Assembly (NCBI GenBank): GCA_036426205.1
Contig: CM071573.1
Location: forward strand, 41,498,106-41,562,105
Direction of reading: 5' to 3'
Length of the DNA stretch: 64,000 bases
DNA from: Ascaphus truei
Taxonomy: Eukaryota; Chordata; Amphibia; Anura; Ascaphidae
Positions 45,409-55,689 of the stretch are shown here, in pieces (position 1 is the first letter of the stretch; the number at the start of each line of letters is the position of its first letter). Under the pieces are notes generated by a model. The model saw nothing but the letters and a program-made list of their open reading frames with translations. It was not told the origin of the DNA and made no database searches. Position numbers and translations under genes: made by a program.

Positions 45409-45731
45409 GATGGATGCAGTGGGACTCCGTAGCTTAGCCCCGTTAATTTCAGCTCTGGGGATCCCCTGCTCCCAGACATACGTACTTCCACGGGGCGCCA
45501 GTATCTCTCTGCAGTTTTCTTAGTTTAAAGCTCCCGCGTCACATGGGCCAATAGGAAGCTGAACCTGATGACGATAGGCTTCCTATTGGCCCGCAGGAGC
45601 CTTGAAAGTCAGCCATAATGTGAACCCTGGAGTGGCTACTGACACCCACTACGGAGGTAAGTATCTCCAGAAGCAGGGGGTCCCCGCAGCTGAAATTAAT
45701 GGGGTTCAGCCCCAGCTTGGATTGCCTCTTT
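45409..45731. mobile_element. Inverted-repeat element, family P
   Basis: Left 'CCCCGTTAATTTCAGCTCTG' and right 'CAGCTGAAATTAATGGGGTT' are complements. The centre has 'GGCCAATAGGAAGCTG' and 'GGCTTCCTATTGGCC'. Confidence 0.7.
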
Positions 45732-46292
45732 AAGATACAGACAGAACAGGGGATTTTTGCATTGCAGGAAAAGTGTTGACCTTTGATAGCTATGAGTAGG
45801 ATGCCTTGAAAGCCGGAACAAAATGAAAAAATCTTGACAGACTATTAACCAAGTCCCACTCAGAAGCTCTGAGCTTCACCAAAGGGCTGTGGAAAATGTG
45901 CTCAAGGCTCTTTCTGCTCTCAGACAGAACAAAGGCTTTGTTTATCTCCCCTCTTTTGGGATATGAGTAATAGCATCCCAAAGCAAATTTACAAATGGAA
46001 GAAAAAACTACCACATGCGCTTGTTTCCATTCGAAGTGCCTTAGTACCTTATTACTCTGCAGTGATTGGAAACCAATGGTTTGCAGGAAGGTTTGTTGTC
46101 CTAAATATTTTCTGTCACTTTAATGCTGTCAGAAACATCTATTGGAAGGATAGACTCCAGTGGAATTGTTTTCAGAATTTTCTACAGATATTCAGGCAAA
46201 TACTGTTTACGTGCTTACTTTTTCAGTAAAGTAATGCAGGAATTATTTAATCCCGCTCAGGGCATCCAGATATGGATGCATATACAGTAGTG
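45732..46292. other. No recognisable feature
   Basis: No supported gene or repeat. Confidence 0.3.
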
Positions 46293-46448
46293 CAGGGGAA
46301 GCTAACTTCAGTTCTCAAGGGCCACCAATAGATCAGGTTTTCAGGATATCTCTGCTTCAGCACATGTGGTGAATGTGGTCAGCACATGTGGTCAGAGGCT
46401 CAGCCGAAGACTGCATAACTAGTGCTGAACTGCAGTTGGCCACCCCTT
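46293..46448. mobile_element. Palindromic hAT MITE, family B, diverged
   Basis: CAGGGGAAGCTAACTTCAGT ... 'GCAGTTGGCCACCCCT'. The centre is rearranged ('CAGCACATGTGGT' repeated). Confidence 0.65.
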
Positions 46449-46699
46449 TAATAGTACATGGGATCATTTAAGAAATGTAATCATTTCAACCACCTACTGT
46501 ACAACACTGCTTAAGGTAATGAATGTAATGATTTTGTACACTGCTGGTAATAATTGAGATGTAAATCTGGATATACAGAATACATCTGATGTACGGTCCT
46601 AATAACCAGTCCACTAGGACAAATACTGGAGGGTTTTTTTTTGTGTCCTGTACTTTAATCTTTAATGGTGTCAAAGTGGCAGGGTTTCTATCAGAGAGA

Positions 46700-46798
46700 T
46701 GAGTGAGAGATGTGAGCGTGAGAGATGTGAGCGTGAGAGATGTGAGTGCGAGAGGGAGAGATGTGAGCGCGAGAGATGTGAGCGCGAGAGATGTGAGC
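46700..46798. repeat. 15-16-bp minisatellite GAGATGTGAGCGCGA
   Basis: Six to seven units directly abutting the telomere-like array. The complement (TCGCGCTCACATCTC) resembles the 21-bp unit at 52877. Confidence 0.85.
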
Positions 46799-46800
46799 GG

Positions 46801-47938
46801 CCCTTACCCTAAAACCCCCTACCCTAAGCCCTTACCCTAAAACCCCTACCCTAAGCCCTTACCCTAAAACACCCTACACTAAGCCCTTACCCTAAAACAC
46901 CCTACCCTAAGCCCTTACCCTAAAACCCCTACCCTAAGCCCTTACCCTAAAACACCCTACCCTAAGCCCTTACTCTAAAACCCCTACCCTAAGCCCTCTA
47001 CCCTAAGCCCTTACCCTAAAGCCTCTACCGTAAGCCCCTACCCTAAGCTCTTACACTAAAACCCTCTACCCTAAGCCCTTACCCTAAAACCCCTACGCAA
47101 AGCCCTTACCCTAAACACTCTACCTTAAAACCCACCACCCTATACCCTTACAACACCTACCCTAAGCCCCTACCCTAAGCTCTTACCCTAAACCCCTGCT
47201 ACCCTAAGCCCTTACCCTAAAACCCCCTACCCTAAGGCCTTACCCTAAACCCTCTACCCTAAACCCTCTAGCCTAAACCCTCTAGCCTAAGCCCTTACCC
47301 TAAGCCCTTACCCTAAACCCCTACCCTAAGCCCCTACCCTAAAACCCCCTACCCTAAGCCCTTACCCTAAGCCCTTACCCTAAGCCCTTACCCTAAGCCC
47401 TCTACCCTAAGCCCTCTACCCTAAGCCCTCTACCCTATGCCCTGACCCTAAACCCTCTACCCTAAAACCTTACCCTAAACCCCCTACCCCAAGTCCTTAC
47501 CCTAAACCCTCTACCCTAAAACCCACCACCGTATACCCTTACAACACCTACCCTAAGCCCCTACCCTAAGCTCTTAGCCTAAACCCCTGCTACCCTAAGC
47601 CCTTACCCTGAAACTGCCTACCCTAAAACCCCCTACCCTAAGCCCTTACCCTAAACCCTCTATCCTAAACCCTTACCCTAAACCCTCTACCCTAAACCCT
47701 CTACCCTAAACACTCTACTCTAAGCCCTTACCCTAAACCCTCTACCCTAAGCCCTTACCCTAAACACTCTACCCTAAGCCCTTACCCTAAAACCATCTAC
47801 CCTAAACCCTTACCCTAAACCCTCTACCCTAAGCCCCTACCCTAAAACCCTCCACCCTAAAACCCACCACCCTAAGCCCTTACCCTAAAACCCACCACCC
47901 TAAGCCCTTACCCTTAAAACCCCTACGCTAAACCCTTG
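46801..47938. repeat. Degenerate telomere-like (CCCTAA) array
   Basis: Over 1.1 kb of 'CCCTTACCCTAAAACCCC' and 'TACCCTAAGCCC' variants. TAACCC-type hexamers are frequent but never form a long pure run, so this is an interstitial derivative rather than an active telomere. It lies in the AFAP1L2 intron after exon 4, and a solo LTR divides it from a short second block. Confidence 0.9.
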
Positions 47939-48402
47939 TGTCATATTCTCTAGCCTGCTGTTCCCATGCTTGGCCACCGGGACTGCTGCCACTCTCAATG
48001 TCTTGTTCTAGCCTGCAGTACCTATACTTGCCCACCGGGAGTGCTGCTGCTAAACTAAGGAACATTCCAGACTGATACCTGACACCTCTGCACCTGTGCT
48101 CCACCTCTCAGCCTGCATATATAAACCTCCCTTTCCTGTTCCTCTTTGCCTGTTTATACTGGTTCCTTAGCTCCAGCAAGGTTCCTGTGTTTACTGCTGT
48201 GCTAGCTATTGCTATCATCCTGTTCCAGTCTTCTCGTTGCCGACCTCTGCTTGTTACCTGACTTTGCTACCTGCCGCCTGCCTCGGACCCCTGCTTGTTA
48301 CCTGACTTCGCTATCTGCTGCCTGCCTCTGATCTCTGCTTGTGACCCCTACTTCGCTCCCTGCTGTTCCTGCCACTGGGATCCACTTCAGCCGAAGTCCA
48401 AT
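47939..48402 (+). mobile_element. Putative solo LTR inside the CCCTAA array
   Basis: 464 bp starting TGTCATATTCTC and ending GAAGTCCAAT, with CCTTG on both sides (47934-47938, 48403-48407). Contains a TATATAAA box (48118-48125) and three copies of a ~43-bp 'CTGCTTGTTACCTGACTT' block. The right end is not the canonical CA, so the LTR call is tentative. Confidence 0.5.
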
Positions 48403-48407
48403 CCTTG

Positions 48408-48535
48408 ACCTAAACCCCCTACCCTAAGCCCTTGCCCTAAAACCCACTACCCTAAGCCCTTACCCTAAACCCCCCCTACCCTAAGCCCTTACCTTAAAAC
48501 ACCCTGCCCTAACCACTAAAATCCCTAAATTTAAC
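48408..48535. repeat. Telomere-like array, short block
   Basis: Continuation of the 46801 array after the LTR, decaying into 'AACCACTAAAATCCC'. Confidence 0.8.
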
Positions 48536-48818
48536 CCCCTACACCAACCAGTAATAAAACTTACCTTAAAAGCTGCCAGCGGCAAAACGGCCGCGAACAA
48601 ATGTCCCATTCCGCTGGGCACCACCATGGAAACTGTGACAATGTCACAAAGTCCCATTGCATGGAGTGACTACACAACAGACAGCCATTGCTCAGGCAAT
48701 GAGATCTTCATTTGCCCCCACTGGGCCTCAGACATTCATGGCTGCCCTTAGCTTCTCCATTCTCTGTGGGGAACCATAGATAATTGGTAATATAAGTTGA
48801 GTTAAAGCAGTGCCTTAC

Positions 48819-48922
48819 CATTTTTGGAGGTGGAAGGTCGGGAAGGCTTTTCTGCGGTGGTGCCGAGTGTCCTGTTGTCCCATTAGTCAGTGGGTCCATG
48901 GCTGGAGGGTTTGGGACCTCAG
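48819..48922 (-). CDS. AFAP1L2: AFAP1L2 (XB130) coding exon 4, partial gene
   Basis: Internal coding exon of 104 bp: CT (completing the Ala codon begun by the G of exon 3) plus 34 codons, ending in phase 0. The acceptor is a T-run followed by AG, and the donor is ATG|GTAAGG. The translation runs AEVPNPPAMDPLTNGTTGHS and ends APPQKSLPDLPPPKM. The proline-rich PQKSLPDLPPPKM block is nearly diagnostic for AFAP1L2; in this family such stretches are candidate SH3 ligands. The exon lies about 280 bp from a degenerate CCCTAA-type array. No later exon (the acidic YESYDEE region or PH domain 1) was recognised at lower coordinates, so intron 4 is either longer than 48 kb or I missed short exons. Confidence 0.92.
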
Positions 48923-49081
48923 CTAAAAAAAAACCCATATAGTATGTGAAAATCCTCAGACGTGCAATGCAATTCTTCTTCTCAAGGGCACTAATGAACT
49001 TAAAACAGTTCTCAGAAGATGATGGTCTATCCCTTCTCATTCAAGATCATGCTGGCATGTGTTTGGCTTGTTCTCATATTA

Positions 49082-50587
49082 TAACAAAAAAAACCACCTG
49101 TATGGCGCCAAGGATGACAACCTAAGGCAGACAGCAAACTGATAGTTCTTCCGTGGATCCTTCCCGGTCTGTTGTGCTGAAGCGTGGCTCCAGAATATTC
49201 TCACGGCACTCCAGCATGTATGTGGATAATAAAGACAAAAACAGGGCACTAACAGTGCATTATCTTTAACTACTTAGTCCAGAAACAAAACAGTACTGAA
49301 TAATATACTAGTTAATATACTCCTGATAGTGTTCAATCAATTTCCACTTAGTATAAAGTCCTTACAAATCGGGACACACATGACACGGTATTTGAACAAC
49401 AAATCTAACAAACAGAACATTCATGATGACCGCCAATGTATTTATACATTCTTAGTTACAAAATGTCCACTAGATATTATAAACTTAATACGTTAAATGT
49501 ATAATATTTTCACATATGTGTTAAATGGTGTCAATAGGTTGTTCACGCATATTGACACCATTTAACACATATGTGAAAATTGTATACATTTAACATATTA
49601 GGTTTAGAATATCTTGTGGACATTTTGTCACTAAGAATGTATAAATACATTGGCGGTCATCATGTATGTTCTGTTTGTTAGATTTGTTGCTCAAACACTG
49701 TGTCATGTGTGTCCCGATTTGTAAGGACTTTATACTAAGTGGACACTGTCAGGAGTATATTAACTTGATTAGATGTTTGGGTATAAGTATCAGCTTGTAC
49801 TGATCATCCACAATACCCCTGATGAAGAGACAGAGAGGTCTTGAAACACGTAGGGTGATTTTTGGACTCTCTGGGACACCGTAGCTGAATCCAGAGAGCG
49901 GTGACATCATCAGGAGAAGCCCTGCAGGTAGAGTTTGACCCCCAGGCATGCAGCCATAGATCAGGGACACGAGGAGGACACCGCTCCACACGGAAGAAAC
50001 AGCCGGGAGATTTCAGTCATAAAGAAACCTACTTACAAGGTGCAAGTTCGAGGGGCTAATTGTAAGTAGGATTTCAATTTTACATTGCCGGAGAGTTGGT
50101 CCTATCAAGATTTATTGGAGCTAAATATACACCACAGCTCACTTTGCAGTATTTTATTGCAGTATTTTATTGTTTTATTTACTCAATAAATAATATTCAT
50201 ATGGAATATTTTATCATAGCACTGAAGTGTAAGTCCATTACCATTGCAGTACTGTTTTGTCTCTGGACTAAGTAGTTAAAGATAATGCACTGTTAGTGCC
50301 CTGTTTTTGTCTTTATTATCCACATACATGCTGGAGTGCCGTGAGAATATTCTGGAGCCACGCTTCAGCACAACAGACGGGGAAGGATCCACGGAAGTAC
50401 TATCAGTTTGCTGTCTGCCTTAGGTTGTCATCCTTGGCACCATACAGGTGGTTTTTTTGGTAGTTGAGACAATCAGCTAGACTCGTTAGGCAGCCTATCG
50501 GACTTCAAGGACTATTGGAATTGTATCAGTATATCGTTCACCAATTTATATTATTAGCGCTTTTTCCCCCACTAATTTCCCACTGCA
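49082..50587. mobile_element. Foldback (Penelope-like?) element in AFAP1L2 intron 3
   Basis: Flanked by identical 14-bp direct repeats TTGTTCTCATATTA (49068-49081, 50588-50601). Outer arms of about 210 bp (about 49088-49293 and 50260-50466) are complementary ('CCACCTGTATGGCGCCAAGG' and so on). An inner pair (about 49325-49536 and 49548-49755) forms another long hairpin. The asymmetric part (49760-50240) holds a hammerhead-like motif. No transposase or reverse transcriptase is present, so the element is non-autonomous. The Penelope link rests on the ribozyme motif only. Confidence 0.65.
49779..49850 (+). ncRNA. Candidate hammerhead ribozyme motif
   Basis: The core CTGATGA (49819-49825) is followed by a stem II AGAC-(6 nt)-GTCT and then GAAA (49843-49846). 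Stem I is GGGTAT (49779-49784) with ATACCC (49813-49818), enclosing a 5-bp hairpin ATCAG/CTGAT. Stem III is short and imperfect, so self-cleavage is uncertain. Such motifs are known in Penelope-like retroelements. Confidence 0.45.
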
Positions 50588-50780
50588 TTGTTCTCATATT
50601 AATTAAAGACAGTGCGCTCAAACCCCTTATATAGGATCTCAGGTATGTCCACAGCAAAAAACCCATGCTGCACCGCCAATATCTCTGTTTTGGAAGTTAT
50701 TGGCAGTGCAATATACTGTGCTATAATCTTGGGGGGTTTACTTAACTCAGCGCCAGAATTTATTGTAACCGTATCGGTAC

Positions 50781-50858
50781 CTTTCTCAAGTTTTCCTTGT
50801 GCTCCCTTCTTGTCTGTCACAACCACCTTGTTCATGTAGATATATTCCTCATCGCAAC
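50781..50858 (-). CDS. AFAP1L2: AFAP1L2 (XB130) coding exon 3, partial gene
   Basis: Internal coding exon of 78 bp: GT, 25 codons, then G. The acceptor is a pyrimidine-rich CCCGTCTACAG and the donor is AAAG|GTACCG, which is weaker than the two neighbouring donors. The translation contains CDEEYIYMNKVVVTDKKG, matching the DEEYIYMNKV block of vertebrate AFAP1L2. YIYM fits the YxxM consensus bound by the SH2 domains of the PI3-kinase p85 subunit, in keeping with the adaptor's known signalling role. The end (QGKLEK) is lysine-rich and less conserved. The exon lies 1.2 kb downstream of exon 2 and 1.9 kb upstream of exon 4 in transcript order. The open frame continues past the donor into the intron, so a naive ORF call here is too long. 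Confidence 0.9.
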
Positions 50859-51125
50859 CTGTAGACGGGAAAGAGAGACTGTAGCACGGACTCAACAGTG
50901 TTCAGGAAATAAACGTGTAGACAAAGGAAATACTGTCATCCGTGAGCATGAATGAGCGTGGCATGGCGTGGCACCCTGAAGCATGCTATAAGCTTCTTAT
51001 TTTGCATTTGTGACCACACTAGATGCTGAGTAAGTTTCCATTTAGCATTGACTTTTTCCGGGGAGAATGAATGGGACATGAGCATGCGGGTCAGTTCCAT
51101 GCTAGCAGGTATTGAGCGATTAATA

Positions 51126-51250
51126 CTAATGTATTTATATCTTTGTATAGCGCCAACAATGTACTCTGCGCTTTACAAATGAGACCATACAGTACAGGGA
51201 ATTATAATATATTAAGTGCAACAAACAAAATCAGACAATAGGAGCAGCTC
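51126..51250 (-). mobile_element. LINE 3' tail fragment
   Basis: 'TTGTATAGCGCCAACAATGT' and 'CATACAGTACAGGGAATTAT' match the tails at 20168 and 63098. Confidence 0.65.
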
Positions 51251-51533
51251 CGTGAGTAAAGACACTGGGGCCTATTCTAGTAGCTTCGATAAAATCACGG
51301 CCACCCCGAACGAGGTGCCATATCCCCACCGAACGGTTTGACATTTGTGTTCTCATGGTATTCAGAAATAATCTGAAAGTATTTCCACACGTCTCATACC
51401 GTGAGGTAGGAAAATACCTATACCCACTCGGGACAGCAGCGATGTGATCTCAGCCTCCCTCTGGCCGCAGTCTGTAGGAGCTGCACAGAGAGAGCCGCAT
51501 CTCCCTGCACAGCTCTCACAGGTGATCGCAGTA

Positions 51534-51990
51534 TGAAGGAGTATGTAACTATGTAACCGCAGTATGAATATGTAACTATGTAACCGCAGTATGAATGAGT
51601 ATGTAACTATGTAACCACAGTATGAATGAGTATGTAATTATGTAACATCAATATGAATGAGGATGTAATTATGTAACTGCCGTATGAATGAGTATGTAAC
51701 TATGTAACTGCAGTATGAATTAGTATGTAACTGCCATAGAATGAGTATGTAACTATGTAACTGCAGTATGAATTAGTATGTAACTGCCGTATGAATGAGT
51801 ATGTAACTATGTAACTGCAATATGAATTAGTATGTAACTGCCGTATGAATGAGTATGTAACTATGTAACTGCAGTATGAATTAGTATGTAACTTTGTAAC
51901 TGCCGTATGAATGAGTATGTAACTATGTAACTGCAGTATGAATGAGTATGTAACTATGTAACTATGTAACTGCAGTATGAATGAGTATGA
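51534..51990. repeat. ~30-bp minisatellite in AFAP1L2 intron 2
   Basis: About 15 units of ATGAATGAGTATGTAACT-ATGTAACTGCAGT, with some shortened units. It ends about 90 bp from exon 2. The minus-strand ORF across it is a repeat artefact. Confidence 0.9.
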
Positions 51991-52081
51991 GGACACTACA
52001 TAATGTTGGTAAAACAAGACGTCACACCATGGTTGAGTGGTTAATGGACTTAATTAATGGAAGTACTGACTGTGTACTTAC

Positions 52082-52213
52082 TGCTGTTAGTCTTTATGTA
52101 CACCTGCAGAATTTCGGAGAGGATAGACTTCTTCAGGATGGCAGAGCTGCTGAGGTTCTCCTTGTCGAGAGTATTCAGGAAATCTTCCAGCTCTGTCAGC
52201 AGCCGTTCCAGGG
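52082..52213 (-). CDS. AFAP1L2: AFAP1L2 (XB130) coding exon 2, partial gene
   Basis: Internal coding exon of 132 bp. AFAP1L2 is a cytoplasmic adaptor of the actin-filament-associated-protein family that links tyrosine kinases such as Src to PI3-kinase signalling. Read on the minus strand, an AG acceptor (52215-52214) is followed by CC, 43 codons and a single A, and then a GTAAGT donor (52081-52076). The translation begins ALERLLTELEDFLNTLDKE and continues ENLSSSAILKKSILSEILQ, which closely matches the vertebrate AFAP1L2 N-terminus right after its very short first exon. The trailing A joins GT of the next exon to make Ser, so the phases agree. The exon coding the initiator Met was not found upstream. 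The related AFAP1 has a similar leucine-rich start, but the downstream exons fit AFAP1L2 better. Confidence 0.9.
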
Positions 52214-52301
52214 CTATGGATAAGACCGAGACAAATGTTAGAACAAAGCCACATATACAGTCCCATTCCATTCAACATTCCTATTCCATTCCACAGTCTA
52301 A

Positions 52302-52685
52302 GGCCTTGTCCCCACTGCTCGTGGCCTCGCACGCAATGACGTGCATGGCGCGAACAAGATACGACCCTCCATGGGGCTGGCCCCAGTCAGTACCTGCACG
52401 CGCCTGCAGAAAGCGCGATGGCGCGACCTCATTTTGAGAAGACAACAATCTTGTCTTTTCATGCGGCGACGGCATCACGTGGTTTCTTGTAACCAATGAG
52501 AGCTGAGATGCTTTAAAGCCGATCATGGTGAAGTAATTTTCAACCAATGTGCTGTGGAAGAGGATGTGACGTCATGGCCGCGCCCCCTCATCGTGCATCG
52601 CAGAAGTGAGTAGGTGAGTCCACTGATCGCAGCTTTTACATGTGCTTTTGATGCGCACATGCACGCAGTCACTGGGGCCATAGCC
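52302..52685. mobile_element. CG-rich MITE upstream of AFAP1L2 exon 2
   Basis: 'GGCCTTGTCCCCACTG' after TAA, and 'CAGTCACTGGGGCCATAGCC' before TTA: imperfect inverted ends. Contains 'GCGCGATGGCGCG'. Probably Harbinger-like. Confidence 0.55.
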
Positions 52686-52876
52686 TTACTTTGATCCAGG
52701 GCTCCACTGAAATTAATCGGTGACCCCACTGGGTTGTCAATGTCCTAAATATCACCACTGCACCTCACTATTGTGCCTCTAAAGCTAGAGATGTGCAAAA
52801 TTGTCACATAAGTTTGAAAATTAGCCCATTATCATTGCTTAAGAGGGATTTAAATTAGCTTATTTTCTCTCTCGCA

Positions 52877-52960
52877 TGCTCATATCTGTCTCGCGGACCC
52901 ACATCTCTGTCTCGCGGACCCACATCTCTGTCTCGCGGACCCACATCTCTGTCTCGCGGA
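52877..52960. repeat. 21-bp minisatellite
   Basis: Four units of TCTGTCTCGCGGACCCACAT+C, related to the reverse complement of the unit at 46700. Confidence 0.85.
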
Positions 52961-53023
52961 CGGGGGTTTTAGGGTAAGGGCTTAGGGTAGGGGGTTTTAG
53001 GGTAAGGGTTTTGGGTAAGTGGT
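52961..53023. repeat. Telomere-like (TTAGGG) array, short
   Basis: GTTTTAGGGTAAGGGCTTAG-type repeats, the strand opposite to 46801-47938. Followed by 'ACTTACCTTAGCGGCCAGC', which is homologous in the same orientation to 48559 onward. Confidence 0.8.
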
Positions 53024-53188
53024 TTACTTACCTTAGCGGCCAGCAGCGAAGTGGCCGGTGGTGGCAACTTCCGGCGATGAAGTGAGTCACGGTGAAACGG
53101 CCATGGCCAAATGTCCTAGACCGGTGCTCAGTTTGCCGTTAGCCCGGTATAGTCACAACTTAGAGCTCCGTTCTCTCTCTCTTCCTAA

Positions 53189-53454
53189 GGCTGCGCTTAT
53201 AGTGCCTTGTGACGGCGACGCTCCAAAACAAATGCATTGTCGCCGTCGCAAGCGTATATAGTAAGCGCGACACGACGGAGCGACCAAAAATTTGGTAGCC
53301 GGTCAAATTTGATTTTTCAGAGGCTGTCGCCACATGTGACAGCCTCTGAACCAATCAATGGCCAGGTCGCTAGCGACGTCGCTGCAAAGCAAAATTCAAC
53401 TTTCGCGGGTGGCGACGGGTGACGTCATCCGTCGCGGGCACTATACGCGCGGCC
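53189..53454. mobile_element. PIF/Harbinger-like MITE, copy 3
   Basis: GGCTGCGCTTATAGTG ... CACTATACGCGCGGCC between TAA and TTA (mismatched duplication). CG-rich interior like copies 1, 2 and 4. Confidence 0.75.
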
Positions 53455-53457
53455 TTA

Positions 53458-55164
53458 GTCTGGATGACGCTCAGTTAATTACAGATGGAGATGAATAATA
53501 TTGTCGTTCCACGGAGAGACTTATTTTCAGTAAGTATGCTGCTGCGGTGCTTCTCCCAGCAGGACCGATGACACTAACCGGGACAGGCACCGCAACAGCA
53601 AGTACGAATGAGCCTGCGAATAAGCATCGGAACCGCTACCAAGGTGCACCTCCTATTCAGCTGGTGCTTTTACTGGGGCAGACTTTGGCTTAATCGTAAT
53701 AGCGCTGTAAGGAATTCCCTCCCCATCCCGTTCATTGTTACTCCCCTTGTCAGGGCTTCTGAGCTAGGGATGCTACGGACCTCTGACTCACCTCCCCCTG
53801 CTCCAGCAGTAACAGTGGTATCTATTCTTCACAACTACTAGTATTGTGATACTCTTAGTGGACTTTCTTTAAAATCCTCTGAGTACATTTGGCATATACA
53901 TTTTGCCGTTTCCTTACTGGACGGGGGGTAACTGGTTACACTGCAGGCAGCAGCCAGGTCTGTTGAATTTAACCCCTCAGGTAACCACTACCTGTAGGGC
54001 TTTGCTTCAGGCAACCATTCTTTTACTCAGTAGCACTGTTTACTCTGGAGAATTGTATTGCAACTATCTAGCAATACCCGTCTCCCCTCACCAGGCTGCA
54101 ATGCATTTTAGTTGCACTGTTTGTACAATGTCTCCCCCTGTATTTTACTATGTCCACGAGACCGAACAAAGTGTTTTATTTTATCCTTATCCATTTACAC
54201 ACTTTCATTTGCCCACAGGGCATCTATTCTGTAGTGTTCGGGGTCTAGTTTTATCCACTACTTCTACACCCTACCCACTAGTGTTCCACCAGACCGGCGT
54301 CCCACTGCCCACCCAAACCAGGATCGATTAGCGAATGCACAGAATTGGGGGCTACTCTACTGCCTACTCTCCACCTCTGGAGCGATTCTCTGGCTGTAAA
54401 CCCTGCTTTGCAACATCAATTTAATGCCAAAGCAGCGGTTTAGCGGTTGATGCACAGCTCCCGTAATCATCTAAAAGAGCAGACAGACGGCTTGCGTTCC
54501 AAATAGTTATTAATCTGTGATAGGAGAAACATTCCGTCTATTTAGTAATGTTTGTGAAATATTACTTCCTGGAATGTTGTTGTGTTATTTGAGCACTGAC
54601 AGTAAATCATTTTGCAGATTGTTACAAATGTTATCCTCAGCTGATAAAGATTATCTATACAGTCCAAGGTTATTTTTAGATTTTTTTTTTCTTCCTCATT
54701 ACTGATCACTTTGTTGTGAAATTCCTCCATGTTTAAGAGTGATTGATGTAAATTTATATTTGCACGGGCAACTTCCGACTCCATAATTAAGTATTTTCCC
54801 CCTTTTTTTTTTTAAAGGAAACATCCGTCCTAGGATTACAGTGTACTAATAGTAGTGACATGTTTAAGGGCTTAAATCTGTGTGTTTGACTCCTTGCTTT
54901 CCAAACTCAGGCAAGCTTTGAATATTTTTAAAGTGTCTTTTCAAAGATAAATGTACACAGCCCCTGTAATTTCAAAACCCAAATCCACCACATCATATAT
55001 ATTGTGTCAAAAAGAGTGCAACTATTATTGTGACCTCATGTATAGAACAAAAGGTAAAAAGGACGTAGTGCTACATCTAACGTGTCATATTATATACTGT
55101 AGTTAAATACTTATCTGTTAATAAGCAAGGGTCATTTAGTTCAATTAGTTGGCCAAAGTATCTT
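53458..55164. other. No gene recognised
   Basis: A 142-residue ORF (53903-54331) and smaller ones lack known domains. AFAP1L2 exon 1 was sought here and not found. Confidence 0.3.
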
Positions 55165-55232
55165 AAGCCTACGACCACGTCCCAGTATGGCCACGTCCCA
55201 GTATGGCCACGTCACAGTATGGCCACGTCACA
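55165..55232. repeat. 16-bp minisatellite
   Basis: Four units of CAGTATGGCCACGTCC/A. Confidence 0.85.
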
Positions 55233-55689
55233 GTAGGTCCTAAAACTGCTGCACCTGCAGAAACCTCCCATAACCTCTCTAATGGGGGGGAGATCTGTCT
55301 TTAATAGACTGGTCATTTACAGGTGCTTAGCAAGAACAGGGAGGAGGGGTCACTAACCACCATGTTGTTTTACCAACCAAAATTAACAAACACACACAGC
55401 CCCTGTAAACTCAGAACCCAAATTCAGCATCATATATAAAAGATTGTTTGATTGACAACTACTCTTCTTTTATAGGCTCCAAAGAATGAATTTGTGCTTA
55501 ATTTCTCAAGCAGTCAGATATTTGCTTTAAGTACTGTATGGCTACATTGGTAAATAATTGCTTTATTAAACCTATGTCAACATACTTTTTGTTGTCTGCT
55601 AGAAGGATTGCACCCTCAAGCAGTGCTGTTCAAGATAGATACACTTAATAAACCAACATAATAGATGTCGTTTTTTTACGTTAAGCTTA

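Noticed and set aside
46801..47938. True telomere or chromosome end
   Set aside because: Repeats are heavily degenerate, never a long pure TAACCC run, and lie between gene exons and other repeats.
51700..52017. 105-residue repetitive ORF
   Set aside because: Minisatellite artefact (Tyr/Ser/Ile/Leu repeats).
53903..54331. 142-residue plus-strand ORF
   Set aside because: No recognisable domain; amino-acid composition and lack of splice context suggest chance.
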